DNA of 22,921 bases from Marinilabilia sp964403175 (GTDB lineage: Bacteria; Bacteroidota; Bacteroidia; Bacteroidales; Marinilabiliaceae): the NCBI GenBank assembly GCA_964403175.1, contig CAYOFH010000043.1, positions 1-22,921 of the forward strand. Direction: 5' to 3'. Every line of letters starts with the position of its first letter. The first letter of the stretch is position 1. The notes beneath the pieces are model-generated. The model ran no database searches. It was not told the origin of the DNA and worked only from the letters and a program-made list of their open reading frames with translations. Both the position numbers and the translations under genes were made by a program. Shown in pieces: positions 16,143 to 22,921 of this stretch.

Positions 16143-16170
16143 GAGCTATTTCAATCCAGAGAGCTCATTT
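16143..16170 (+). terminator. Weak candidate terminator of radA
   Basis: GAGCT (16143-16147) can pair with AGCTC (16162-16166) with a 14-base loop, followed by A and a T-rich stretch. The short stem makes this tentative. Confidence 0.3.
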
Positions 16171-16190
16171 TTATTTAATATTACTCTTTT

Positions 16191-16326
16191 CAATACTTCG
16201 TTAAACTTTCATAAAAGCCTGAAGTTCAAGTATTTGCAGGCGAGTGAGTTTTTATCTTAAAGTACAGATTATCAATGTTATATGATTTAGCTTAAATCTT
16301 ATATCTAAAAGTCTAACGATCTATTG
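16191..16326 (+). repeat. Left 136-bp inverted repeat bracketing susC/susD
   Basis: This stretch, from CAATACTTCG to CGATCTATTG, is the reverse complement of 22731-22866 with about 9 mismatches and no gaps (about 93% identity). The inner half contains perfect runs of about 31 and 40 bases, and most changes are in the outer half. It begins 54 bases after the radA stop. It encodes no open frame of note. Confidence 0.92.
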
Positions 16327-16855
16327 TCTTTTAAGCTTTTCTAAATAACCACTGAAATCTTTTTAAATTGATCAGCCCAGCCAATTATTCCGCCAAAGAA
16401 TATATTACTACAACAAAGCATAAATGATTGATGTTAAAAAATACTTCCTCAGCAAAAAAAAACGTACCAGGTTTGACCGGTAATTGAGAAGAAATGGTTA
16501 TTGAGCTTTTGCCAACCTTTTATCAGAATATAACTTGCCTAAGTTATTGGTCTGATGGAACTCGCAGAATTGTATTTTATATATGTCCTGTTCTGCCAAT
16601 CCTTATCATTCTCGTTTCATCAATAATGTTCAGCAGCACATTAAATTGCTTACTATCAATTTTGCGTAATCCACAATCATCTATTTCGGACTAGTAAGAT
16701 AGGGCTTACTCTGCATAGTGAAATCAGCTACAAATATGAGGCGAACCGAGGGGTTGATTGAGCTTTTATCTGTTTGTAGGTATAAGCAATTTCCCTTGTT
16801 TCTTTTGCAATTCAATTCTTAACATGGATTATTGAATTGCGTCAAACTTCGTTTT

Positions 16856-16957
16856 ATAAATTATCTATCACGATGTTCAACTACCGGCTAAATAAGGGCA
16901 TACTCAATAAAATTGACTTGAAAATTTTTCATTATTCCCTTCATCAATTTTCTTTGC
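16856..16957. repeat. Dispersed repeat, copy B (inverted relative to 1-102)
   Basis: It aligns without gaps to the reverse complement of 1-102, with about 87% identity. Identity falls away near 16855, where the other copy diverges, so this may be a true element end. The direct repeat CGTTTTATAAA at 16850-16860 and 17030-17040 brackets this copy and its micro-ORF. Confidence 0.8.
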
Positions 16958-16993
16958 GGTGGCCCTTACTTTCCTGGTATTTGAACATTTCAT
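16904..16993 (-). CDS. Micro-ORF of the dispersed repeat (29 residues)
   Basis: An ATG-started frame beginning MKCSNTRKVRATAKKIDEGN and ending NEKFSSQFY. Its last 17 residues are shared with the frame at 1-54 except for two substitutions. The peptide is basic in its first half and has no membrane segment. The frame stays open for about 20 codons upstream of the ATG, so it might be the tail of a longer, decayed gene. I do not recognise it. Confidence 0.3.
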   Translation of the reverse strand: MKCSNTRKVRATAKKIDEGNNEKFSSQFY

Positions 16994-17251
16994 AACGAAA
17001 ACATATGAATTAACGAGGTTAAAACATTGCGTTTTATAAAAGAAAAAAATAACACTTTAATAAAACCAATTTTTGGATGGAGCCGGTAAAAAAGCTATAA
17101 AGTTTCAAATTACATGAGAAACAGCTGACAGAGGCTGCTCCGACTTTTTCACTATTTCCTTGTAGAACGGGGCGCTATTCATATGAAAATCATGTGTCTC
17201 TGCAACTTTTTTTTAGGGCATAAGATTAGCAAACTGCGCCCAGCAAGAGGG

Positions 17252-17259
17252 TAACTTTG
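17252..17259 (+). promoter_or_regulatory. Candidate -7 element of susC
   Basis: TAACTTTG matches TAnnTTTG exactly. The nearest -33-like sequence is TTAG at 17226-17229, 22 bases away, which is weak. It would give a leader of about 145 bases. The element lies inside the inverted-repeat-bracketed unit, so inversion of the unit would carry it along with susC. Confidence 0.35.
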
Positions 17260-17414
17260 CGTTTCCATTAATACTTTTAAAGCTGAGTCGTGCCTTCAGA
17301 CGTTCCATCATGCCTCACCTTTTTTAACCATCTTGTTACTTATGGTTAATCTTCTGTTTATAGACCCGGTTTAATTTCGCCATGTAAACAAGGAACAGTA
17401 AACTCTTAAAATTG

Positions 17415-20400
17415 ATGGAAAAAATGGACACAAAATTAAAAGTAGGTATTATTTTATTGTTGTTGGTATTTGGGGCGAGTTTCCAAATACACGGGCAGAA
17501 TGTTAACGGGATAGTAAAACAAGCTAATAGTGATGAGCCCTTACCAGGAGTTAATATTTTAGTAAAGGGAACAGATAATTCCGGAACCACCACCAATGCT
17601 GACGGAGAATTTAATATAACTGTTCCAAGTCTTCAGGATACTTTGGTTTTTTCATTTATTGGATATGAAAAAACCGAGGTTTCGATTAACGGTCGGCGAG
17701 ATCTTAATGTAGAGTTACATGGTTCAGAAACGGCTCTTGATGAGGTCGTCGTCATCGGGTATGGCACCCGGCAAAGAGGAAATCTTGTTGGTTCTGTTGG
17801 AAAGGCCAATGTAGAGGACATCATAACTCGTCCTTCTGCAGATTTAGGAAGTTCTTTGCAAGGCTCTGTTTCCGGTTTGAATATTAGATCGGTGGGTGGA
17901 GGCGATCCATCAGAGACGCCTGAGATTAATATTCGTGGTTTTAATTCAATTAACGGCGGTTCACCGTTAGTATTAGTTGATGGGATAGAAGAAGACCTTG
18001 CAAATGTGAATCCAAATGATGTTGAAAGCGTTAGTGTTTTAAAAGATTCACAAGCTGCAATTTATGGTTCCCGTGGCTCTTTTGGTGTAGTTTTGATAAC
18101 TACGAAAAGTGGCAGGAAGGAAGATTTTAATGTTGAATATTCCAATAATATTGGAGTTACAACAAATACATCGCGTACCGATTTTGTGACAAATCCTGCT
18201 ACCTATGCCCGATGGGTCGATGAGGCAATAGGTTCGTACCACAGTGGTTGTTATGTATGCTATGAAGAAGAAGATTGGGCCATTGCTGAACAAGTAGGGA
18301 ATGGTGAGATAGAACCTTACTACGAGGAACAGCCAGACGGAACCTATAAATTTTATGGGAATACTGATTTTTATGACGTCCTGTTTAAGAGGTGGCGTTC
18401 ACATGAGTCGCATAATATTTCCGTTTCCGGAGGTTCAGATAAAATGACCGGGGTTATCTCAGGAAGGATATATAAAAGGGAAAAAATCCAGAATATCCAG
18501 GATGCAGAGATGAAGCGTTATAATCTTCAGCTAAAATTAACTGTTAATCCTTATGATTGGTTAGAATTATCAGCTATAAGCAGGTTCAGTAGCAGGTATG
18601 ATGAACAGTATGCCGGGACTAAAAACGGTTGGGGTGGAGAATTTGGTGTTAGTAAATGGCGTGATCTTTTTCCCAACCATCCAGCTTTTATAGATGGTAA
18701 GGGTGTGAGTGTTGGTCGAACGAGAAATGGTTATGTAGGACGTTTGGGGGCTTTAAAAGAAGGGGCGGCTCATCATCAATGGCAGCAAGAAAAGCAAACT
18801 AACACATTAAAAGCTCAAGTAACTCCGATCGATCAACTCGTGCTTAATATGGATTATAGTTATAGCATTGACAGGACGGATCCTACTTATTCGTATTCCC
18901 CCTTTTCTTACCTTTCTGGGGAGAAGCTTGAATTAGTTGAGGATGCTGGTCTTAACCGTCATAGCGAGTATCGTTGGAAGGATTATTATAGCGCATTGAA
19001 TGTTTATGGAACATATACCGACCAAATAATAGATAAGCACAATGTGAGTTTAATGCTTGGCTTTAATCAGGAGGTTTTTGATCGGGATAGAGTAGGCATG
19101 AGCATAGAGGATCTTCTCACAAGGAATAAGGGAAATATAAACTTTGGAACCGAAATGTTGGATATGGAAGGTTCCACTTTAGAATGGGCTATTCAAGGCT
19201 ATTTTGGACGACTTAATTACGATTATGATAATAAGTACCTATTAGAGATCAATACCCGTTACGATGCATCCTCCCGTTTTCCAGAAGAGAGTCGGTGGGG
19301 AATGTTTCCTTCTTTAGGTGTAGGCTGGCAAGTAAGTAATGAAAACTTTTGGACTTCTTCAGTTGACGAAATAATGTCCTCATTAAAGTTAAGGGCTTCA
19401 TACGGGAAACTGGGGAATCAAAATGTGGGTGTAAACACCTTCCGTCAAATTATCGGGATGGGTAAAAAATCATGGTTGGTTGGTGGATCTGAAGTTAATT
19501 ATGCCAGAGCGCCCCAACCACTTCCGGCAAGTATAGGCTGGGAGCAAATTACGTCAACCAACATAGGTGTTGACGTAGGATATTTGGAGGATAAACTTAC
19601 GGCTTCTATCGATCTGTATGAGCGTAATACAAGAGATATGTATTTGCCGGGCGAGCCCCTGCCTGCTGTATTTGGTGCTTCAGAACCCCGAAGGAACTAT
19701 GCAGCTATGCGAAATAGAGGCTTTGAATTGACTGTTGGCTATAATGATCAGTTTGATGTCATGGGTGACGAACTTTCATTAAATGTTCAGGCCAATGTTT
19801 CGAATAACAAAGGTGAAATTACACGATTTGACAACCCGAATGGCTTATTGAGCACCTTTTTTGAAGGGCAGGAGATTGGTGAAATATGGGGTTATCGAAT
19901 TGAAGGGCAATTTCAATCGGATGAAGAAGCAGCTGCGTTTCAGGAAAAATTCGGACGAGAAAATTTGGTTGAAGTCTATCGGGGAATACTTGATTGGGGT
20001 TCGAACAGTGATTGGAACTACTTAAAAGGTGGCGACCTCAAATATGTAGATGTTGATGGAGATGGGGAAATCAACAATGGTAACAACACTTTGGATGATC
20101 CTGGCGATTTGCAAAGAATTGGAAATACCATGCCACAGTTTCCCTTTGGCTTTTCTATTAATGCCAGCTGGAAAAACATTGATCTGTCAGTTATAGGACA
20201 AGGAGTTGCAAAGCAAGATTGGTATCCAGATGGTCCGCTGTATTGGGGGACATTTCACAGACCGTACGTATCTTTTCTCAGAAAAGATATTTTAGACAAA
20301 GTATGGGATCCGGAGCATCCCAATGATCCCGATAGAATCTATCCGCAACGACAAAGAGCATATAATGCTTTAAGTGAAGGTCGGATGTCGGCTAACGTTA

Positions 20401-20696
20401 ATGACTACTATTTAACGAATATTGGTTATCTCAGGATGAAAAACTTAACTGTTGGTTACACACTTCCATCACACCTCACTGATAAAGTTAATATAAAAAG
20501 ACTAAGAGTCTTTGTGAGTGGTGAGAATTTATTCACCTGGAGTTTTGGAGGACTGACAGAATATTTGGATCCGGAGGAAGTGGGGGCCCATGTAAGTTAT
20601 TCCGATCCGAATGGAGTTCGGGCAAAACCTCCGAGAGATACACAATTATATCCTATGGGTAAAACATATTCGGCTGGTGTTCAGATTAGTCTGTAA
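17415..20696 (+). CDS. SusC/RagA-family TonB-dependent outer-membrane transporter
   Basis: A 1093-residue outer-membrane channel that imports an oligosaccharide or peptide with TonB energy. I use the ATG at 17415; a TTG three bases earlier is also in frame. A signal peptide covers about residues 1-28, followed by the CarboxypepD-regulatory-like domain (29-105, GIVKQANSDEPLPGVNILVK), the TonB-box-like segment DEVVVIGYGTRQRGNLVGSV (from 109), the plug (to about 235, with LVLVDGIEE and DVESVSVLKDSQAAIYGSRG), and the beta-barrel. There is no N-terminal STN domain, so sigma/anti-sigma signalling is unlikely. An acidic turn DVDGDGEINNGNN near the C-terminus may bind calcium. A CxxC pair is at C279/C282. 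SusD follows after 60 bases. Substrate is unknown. Confidence 0.95.
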   Translation: MEKMDTKLKVGIILLLLVFGASFQIHGQNVNGIVKQANSDEPLPGVNILVKGTDNSGTTTNADGEFNITVPSLQDTLVFSFIGYEKTEVSINGRRDLNVELHGSETALDEVVVIGYGTRQRGNLVGSVGKANVEDIITRPSADLGSSLQGSVSGLNIRSVGGGDPSETPEINIRGFNSINGGSPLVLVDGIEEDLANVNPNDVESVSVLKDSQAAIYGSRGSFGVVLITTKSGRKEDFNVEYSNNIGVTTNTSRTDFVTNPATYARWVDEAIGSYHSGCYVCYEEEDWAIAEQVGNGEIEPYYEEQPDGTYKFYGNTDFYDVLFKRWRSHESHNISVSGGSDKMTGVISGRIYKREKIQNIQDAEMKRYNLQLKLTVNPYDWLELSAISRFSSRYDEQYAGTKNGWGGEFGVSKWRDLFPNHPAFIDGKGVSVGRTRNGYVGRLGALKEGAAHHQWQQEKQTNTLKAQVTPIDQLVLNMDYSYSIDRTDPTYSYSPFSYLSGEKLELVEDAGLNRHSEYRWKDYYSALNVYGTYTDQIIDKHNVSLMLGFNQEVFDRDRVGMSIEDLLTRNKGNINFGTEMLDMEGSTLEWAIQGYFGRLNYDYDNKYLLEINTRYDASSRFPEESRWGMFPSLGVGWQVSNENFWTSSVDEIMSSLKLRASYGKLGNQNVGVNTFRQIIGMGKKSWLVGGSEVNYARAPQPLPASIGWEQITSTNIGVDVGYLEDKLTASIDLYERNTRDMYLPGEPLPAVFGASEPRRNYAAMRNRGFELTVGYNDQFDVMGDELSLNVQANVSNNKGEITRFDNPNGLLSTFFEGQEIGEIWGYRIEGQFQSDEEAAAFQEKFGRENLVEVYRGILDWGSNSDWNYLKGGDLKYVDVDGDGEINNGNNTLDDPGDLQRIGNTMPQFPFGFSINASWKNIDLSVIGQGVAKQDWYPDGPLYWGTFHRPYVSFLRKDILDKVWDPEHPNDPDRIYPQRQRAYNALSEGRMSANVNDYYLTNIGYLRMKNLTVGYTLPSHLTDKVNIKRLRVFVSGENLFTWSFGGLTEYLDPEEVGAHVSYSDPNGVRAKPPRDTQLYPMGKTYSAGVQISL

Positions 20697-20756
20697 CCGG
20701 TCTGATTGAATATCAAAGGAAAGCTACCGGAAAATTTCACGAATTAATTCAAAAAA

Positions 20757-22511
20757 ATGCGTATTACAATGAACAGGATAGTACAAATATCGACAATAAT
20801 AATGTTGTCCCTGATAATTTCAAGCTGTGAGGATGTTCTTAATCAGTTGCCTGATGATGCTGTAACTTCAGAAGAATTTTTCAACACAGGTAAAGACTTA
20901 GAGGTATATACAAATGATCTGTATTCTGTATTGCCTGAAAAATCGGTTTATATGGATGATGCCAGTTCCGATAACATTTTGGGGGTTAGTGCTTCCAGCA
21001 GAATTGAGGGAACACGTACCATTCCAACAGATAGAGGTAGCGGGGGTTGGTCTTGGGGTGATCTTAGAAAAATTAACTACTTCCTTGAAAATTATGACAG
21101 GGTTGATGATGCAGATGCCAGGACCAAATATTCCGGTATTGCCAGGTTCTTTAGAGCTTACTTTTATTTTGATAAAGTGAAGCAGTTTGGAGATGTTCCC
21201 TGGTACGGCGAAGTGATAGAACAGGATGATAAGGATATGTTGGAGAAACCGAGGGATCCGCGGGCATTGGTAATGGATTCCGTTCTTGCTGATATAAATT
21301 ATGCAGTTGAAAATATTCCGGCCGAAAAGGAATTAAACCGGGTTACAAAATATACAGCCCTTCTTTTAAAAGCCCGGATTGGATTGCACGAAGGGACATT
21401 TAGAAAATATCATGGTTTGGACGATCATGAGAGATTCCTGGAAGAGGCTGTCTCTGCTGCTGAAGAACTCATCAGCTCTGAAGCATATACATTATACACA
21501 AATGGGGGTGAGGATCAGGCTTATCTGGACCTTTTTGCCAGATATGATCAGGATATGACTGAAACCATATTGGCTGTGGATTACGAGTTTGGGATAAAAA
21601 CACATGATATAGCTTACCGGATGACGGCCCCAACCCAGGGTAGATGGGGCCTTGCAAAAGACCTTGTTAATAGCTATTTAATGGATGACGGAACCCCTTT
21701 TACGGAACAACCCGATTATGAAACCATGGAATTCTACGAGGAGATGCAGGATCGGGATCCCAGATTAACCCAAACTACAGCTGGCCCTGATTTTATGACT
21801 TATGGGTCGGATAAGCGTGAACCGGTTGATTTGGATATTACCCGAACTGGATATCGTGTCATTAAGGCATTACCTTCTAAAGGGCCTGAATGGGGTTCAG
21901 GAGGTTCATATAACGATATCATCCTTTTTCGTTTTGCTGAGGCTTTACTGATCTATGCTGAAGCGAAAGCCGAACTGGGAACGATCACTCAGGGAGATTT
22001 GGATATATCGATCAATCAATTGCGAGATCGAGTGGGTATGCCACACTTAATAATGGCAGATGCCAATGCTAATCCCGATCCCTATCAGGAAGCTATGTAT
22101 GATAATATTGACCAGGGCCCTAATAAGGGGGTGATTCTGGAGATTCGCCGCGAACGGAGAATTGAGCTTGTAAATGAAGGATTTCGATGGGACGACATCA
22201 TGAGATGGAAAGAAGGACAAATATTTGAAGACCCCATACAGGGTTTGTACTTCTCAGAATTAGGCGCCCATGATTTTAATAACGATGGGGATTATGATGT
22301 CTATGTACACGATGGAGATGCTTCCGGAGCACCTGATGAAGTGACTTCCATGATTAATGTTAACGAAAGGCCTCTTACCGGTGGCACCTCCGGAAATATG
22401 CAACTTTTCGACGGTGGCTTATTTGATGAATCCAGGGATTACTATTATCCTATACCTCTTGAAGATTTGGAGTTGAACGATAATTTAGAACAAAATCCTG
22501 GGTGGGATTAA
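20757..22511 (+). CDS. SusD/RagB-family surface lipoprotein
   Basis: A 584-residue nutrient-binding lid that works with the upstream SusC. The lipoprotein signal ends in IISSC with C24, followed by EDVLNQLPDDAVTSEEFF, a usual SusD start. The N-terminal TPR-like helices run through FRAYFYFDKVKQFGDVPWY. The C-terminal SusD domain shows YNDIILFRFAEALLIYAEAK and ILEIRRERRIELVNEGFRWD, and the protein ends in YYYPIPLEDLELNDNLEQNP as family members do. An acidic loop DFNNDGDYDVYVHDGD could bind calcium. No glycosidase, sulfatase, peptidase or regulator gene follows; a terminator comes 14 bases after the stop. Substrate cannot be read from the sequence. Confidence 0.95.
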   Translation: MRITMNRIVQISTIIMLSLIISSCEDVLNQLPDDAVTSEEFFNTGKDLEVYTNDLYSVLPEKSVYMDDASSDNILGVSASSRIEGTRTIPTDRGSGGWSWGDLRKINYFLENYDRVDDADARTKYSGIARFFRAYFYFDKVKQFGDVPWYGEVIEQDDKDMLEKPRDPRALVMDSVLADINYAVENIPAEKELNRVTKYTALLLKARIGLHEGTFRKYHGLDDHERFLEEAVSAAEELISSEAYTLYTNGGEDQAYLDLFARYDQDMTETILAVDYEFGIKTHDIAYRMTAPTQGRWGLAKDLVNSYLMDDGTPFTEQPDYETMEFYEEMQDRDPRLTQTTAGPDFMTYGSDKREPVDLDITRTGYRVIKALPSKGPEWGSGGSYNDIILFRFAEALLIYAEAKAELGTITQGDLDISINQLRDRVGMPHLIMADANANPDPYQEAMYDNIDQGPNKGVILEIRRERRIELVNEGFRWDDIMRWKEGQIFEDPIQGLYFSELGAHDFNNDGDYDVYVHDGDASGAPDEVTSMINVNERPLTGGTSGNMQLFDGGLFDESRDYYYPIPLEDLELNDNLEQNPGWD

Positions 22512-22524
22512 GAAATACTAAAAC

Positions 22525-22556
22525 CCTGGTGGTTTTTACATCACCAGGTTTTTTTT
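22525..22556 (+). terminator. Rho-independent terminator of susC-susD
   Basis: CCTGGTG (22525-22531) pairs perfectly with CACCAGG (22542-22548) around a 10-base loop, followed by eight T residues. It closes the two-gene unit. Confidence 0.88.
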
Positions 22557-22659
22557 AATTTGAGTAGTAAATACTACGTTATTTTTCCAGTATATGAGGA
22601 TTCTACTTATTATTTGTTGAGGTCCCGACGAAAATGGAAAATATTTCTTCATCTCTAAA

Positions 22660-22800
22660 CAATAGTCCGTTAGATTTTTAAATATAAGAATTTAAATGAA
22701 TCGTATGACATTGAAAGTCTGTACTTTAATCAATAGATCGTTAGACTTTTAGATATAAGATTTAAGCTAAGTCATATAACATTGATAATCTGTACTTTAA
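22660..22800 (-). repeat. Two tandem 70-bp units inside and next to the right inverted repeat
   Basis: Read on the minus strand, 22800-22731 and 22729-22660 are two 70-base units, each running from TTAAAGTACAGA to CTATTG, separated by one base and about 80% identical. The first is part of the right 136-bp repeat; the second is an older, more diverged copy toward susD. The left repeat has only one unit. The 410 bases after the susD stop hold the terminator and these repeats, and no gene. Confidence 0.85.
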
Positions 22801-22866
22801 GACAAAAACTCACTTGCTTGCAAACGCTTGAACTTCAGGCTTATATAAAAGTATAACGAAGTATTG
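22731..22866 (-). repeat. Right 136-bp inverted repeat bracketing susC/susD
   Basis: This is the partner of 16191-16326, about 93% identical and without gaps. The two copies point towards each other and enclose a 6,676-base unit with the gene-poor tract, susC and susD. Beyond 22866 both flanks are AT-rich; I see no clear target-site duplication. Confidence 0.92.
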
Positions 22867-22921
22867 TTAATATAAAACACCTTTTAAATATAAATAATTG
22901 ATTCAAAGATTTTTATAGAAG

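Larger units (their letters stand above)
16327..17411. other. Gene-poor AT-rich tract between the left repeat and susC
   Basis: About 1.1 kb without a convincing gene. It holds the second dispersed repeat (16856-16957), its micro-ORF, an 11-bp direct repeat and the candidate susC promoter. Several short protein-like frames lie on the minus strand, opposite to susC: an ATG-started 25-residue frame at 17105-17182, an ATG-started 32-residue frame at 17213-17311, and a startless stretch beginning SEIDDCGLRKIDSKQFNVLL near 16580-16690. None matches a family I know. The mix looks like debris of former mobile or small genes rather than a normal promoter region. Confidence 0.5.

Noticed and set aside
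16494..16694. A 66-residue hydrophobic plus-strand frame
   Set aside because: It is AT-rich, has no promoter or homologue that I recognise, and the opposite strand looks at least as protein-like.
16191..22866. An invertible promoter switch of the classic Bacteroides type
   Set aside because: The repeats are 136 bp and enclose both genes and the likely promoter, and no tyrosine or serine recombinase is nearby; a promoter-only switch needs short repeats around the promoter.
16175..22873. TTAATAT on both outer sides of the inverted repeats as a target-site duplication
   Set aside because: The left copy is 9 bases away from the repeat edge and the right copy abuts it; the word is common in AT-rich DNA, so the positions do not fit a duplication.

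Overview
The window looks like a chromosomal piece from a Bacteroidota bacterium. It carries a SusC/SusD pair, DUF4270 and DUF4954 proteins, the compact seven-gene V-type ATPase operon, and promoters of the TTTG-N20-TAnnTTTG type. The complete Na+-ligand set in the V-ATPase rotor would suit a marine, saline or alkaline member such as the Marinilabiliales, but that placement is inference.

Layout. 1-102: one copy of a dispersed repeat holding the tail of a micro-ORF. 115-2100 (minus): DUF4954 beta-helix protein. 2222-9909 (minus): V-ATPase operon, transcribed E, DUF2764, A, B, D, I, K, ended by a hairpin terminator at 2165-2198. 9910-10262: operon leader with an 18-bp perfect palindrome next to a TAnnTTTG box, then the terminator of the next operon. 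10263-12564 (minus): a short GT5-like glycogen synthase domain protein followed by a DUF4270 lipoprotein, driven by a near-ideal Bacteroidota promoter. 12844-14184 (plus): panC and panD for pantothenate synthesis, with a strong terminator. 14237-14766: a leader with an 11-bp tandem repeat and a dyad. 14767-16137 (plus): radA. 16138-17414: a gene-poor, AT-rich tract with repeats and micro-ORFs. 17415-22511 (plus): an orphan susC/susD pair and terminator. 22557-22921: repeats.

How the genes work together. The V-ATPase genes make one rotary pump (A/B catalytic head, D and E stalks, I/K membrane motor), with DUF2764 probably replacing a stalk subunit. PanC and PanD make and condense beta-alanine into pantothenate. 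SusC/SusD form one outer-membrane glycan (or peptide) importer with no enzymes beside it.

The most unusual structure is a pair of 136-bp inverted repeats (16191-16326 and 22731-22866, about 93% identical, no gaps) that bracket susC/susD and its upstream tract as a 6.7-kb unit with no transposase or recombinase. The right repeat is followed inward by a diverged tandem copy of half of itself. Inside the unit lies a complete copy of a second repeat family that also occurs, inverted, at the left edge of the window and carries a conserved micro-ORF end. I found no known defence system, CRISPR array, prophage or RNA gene.
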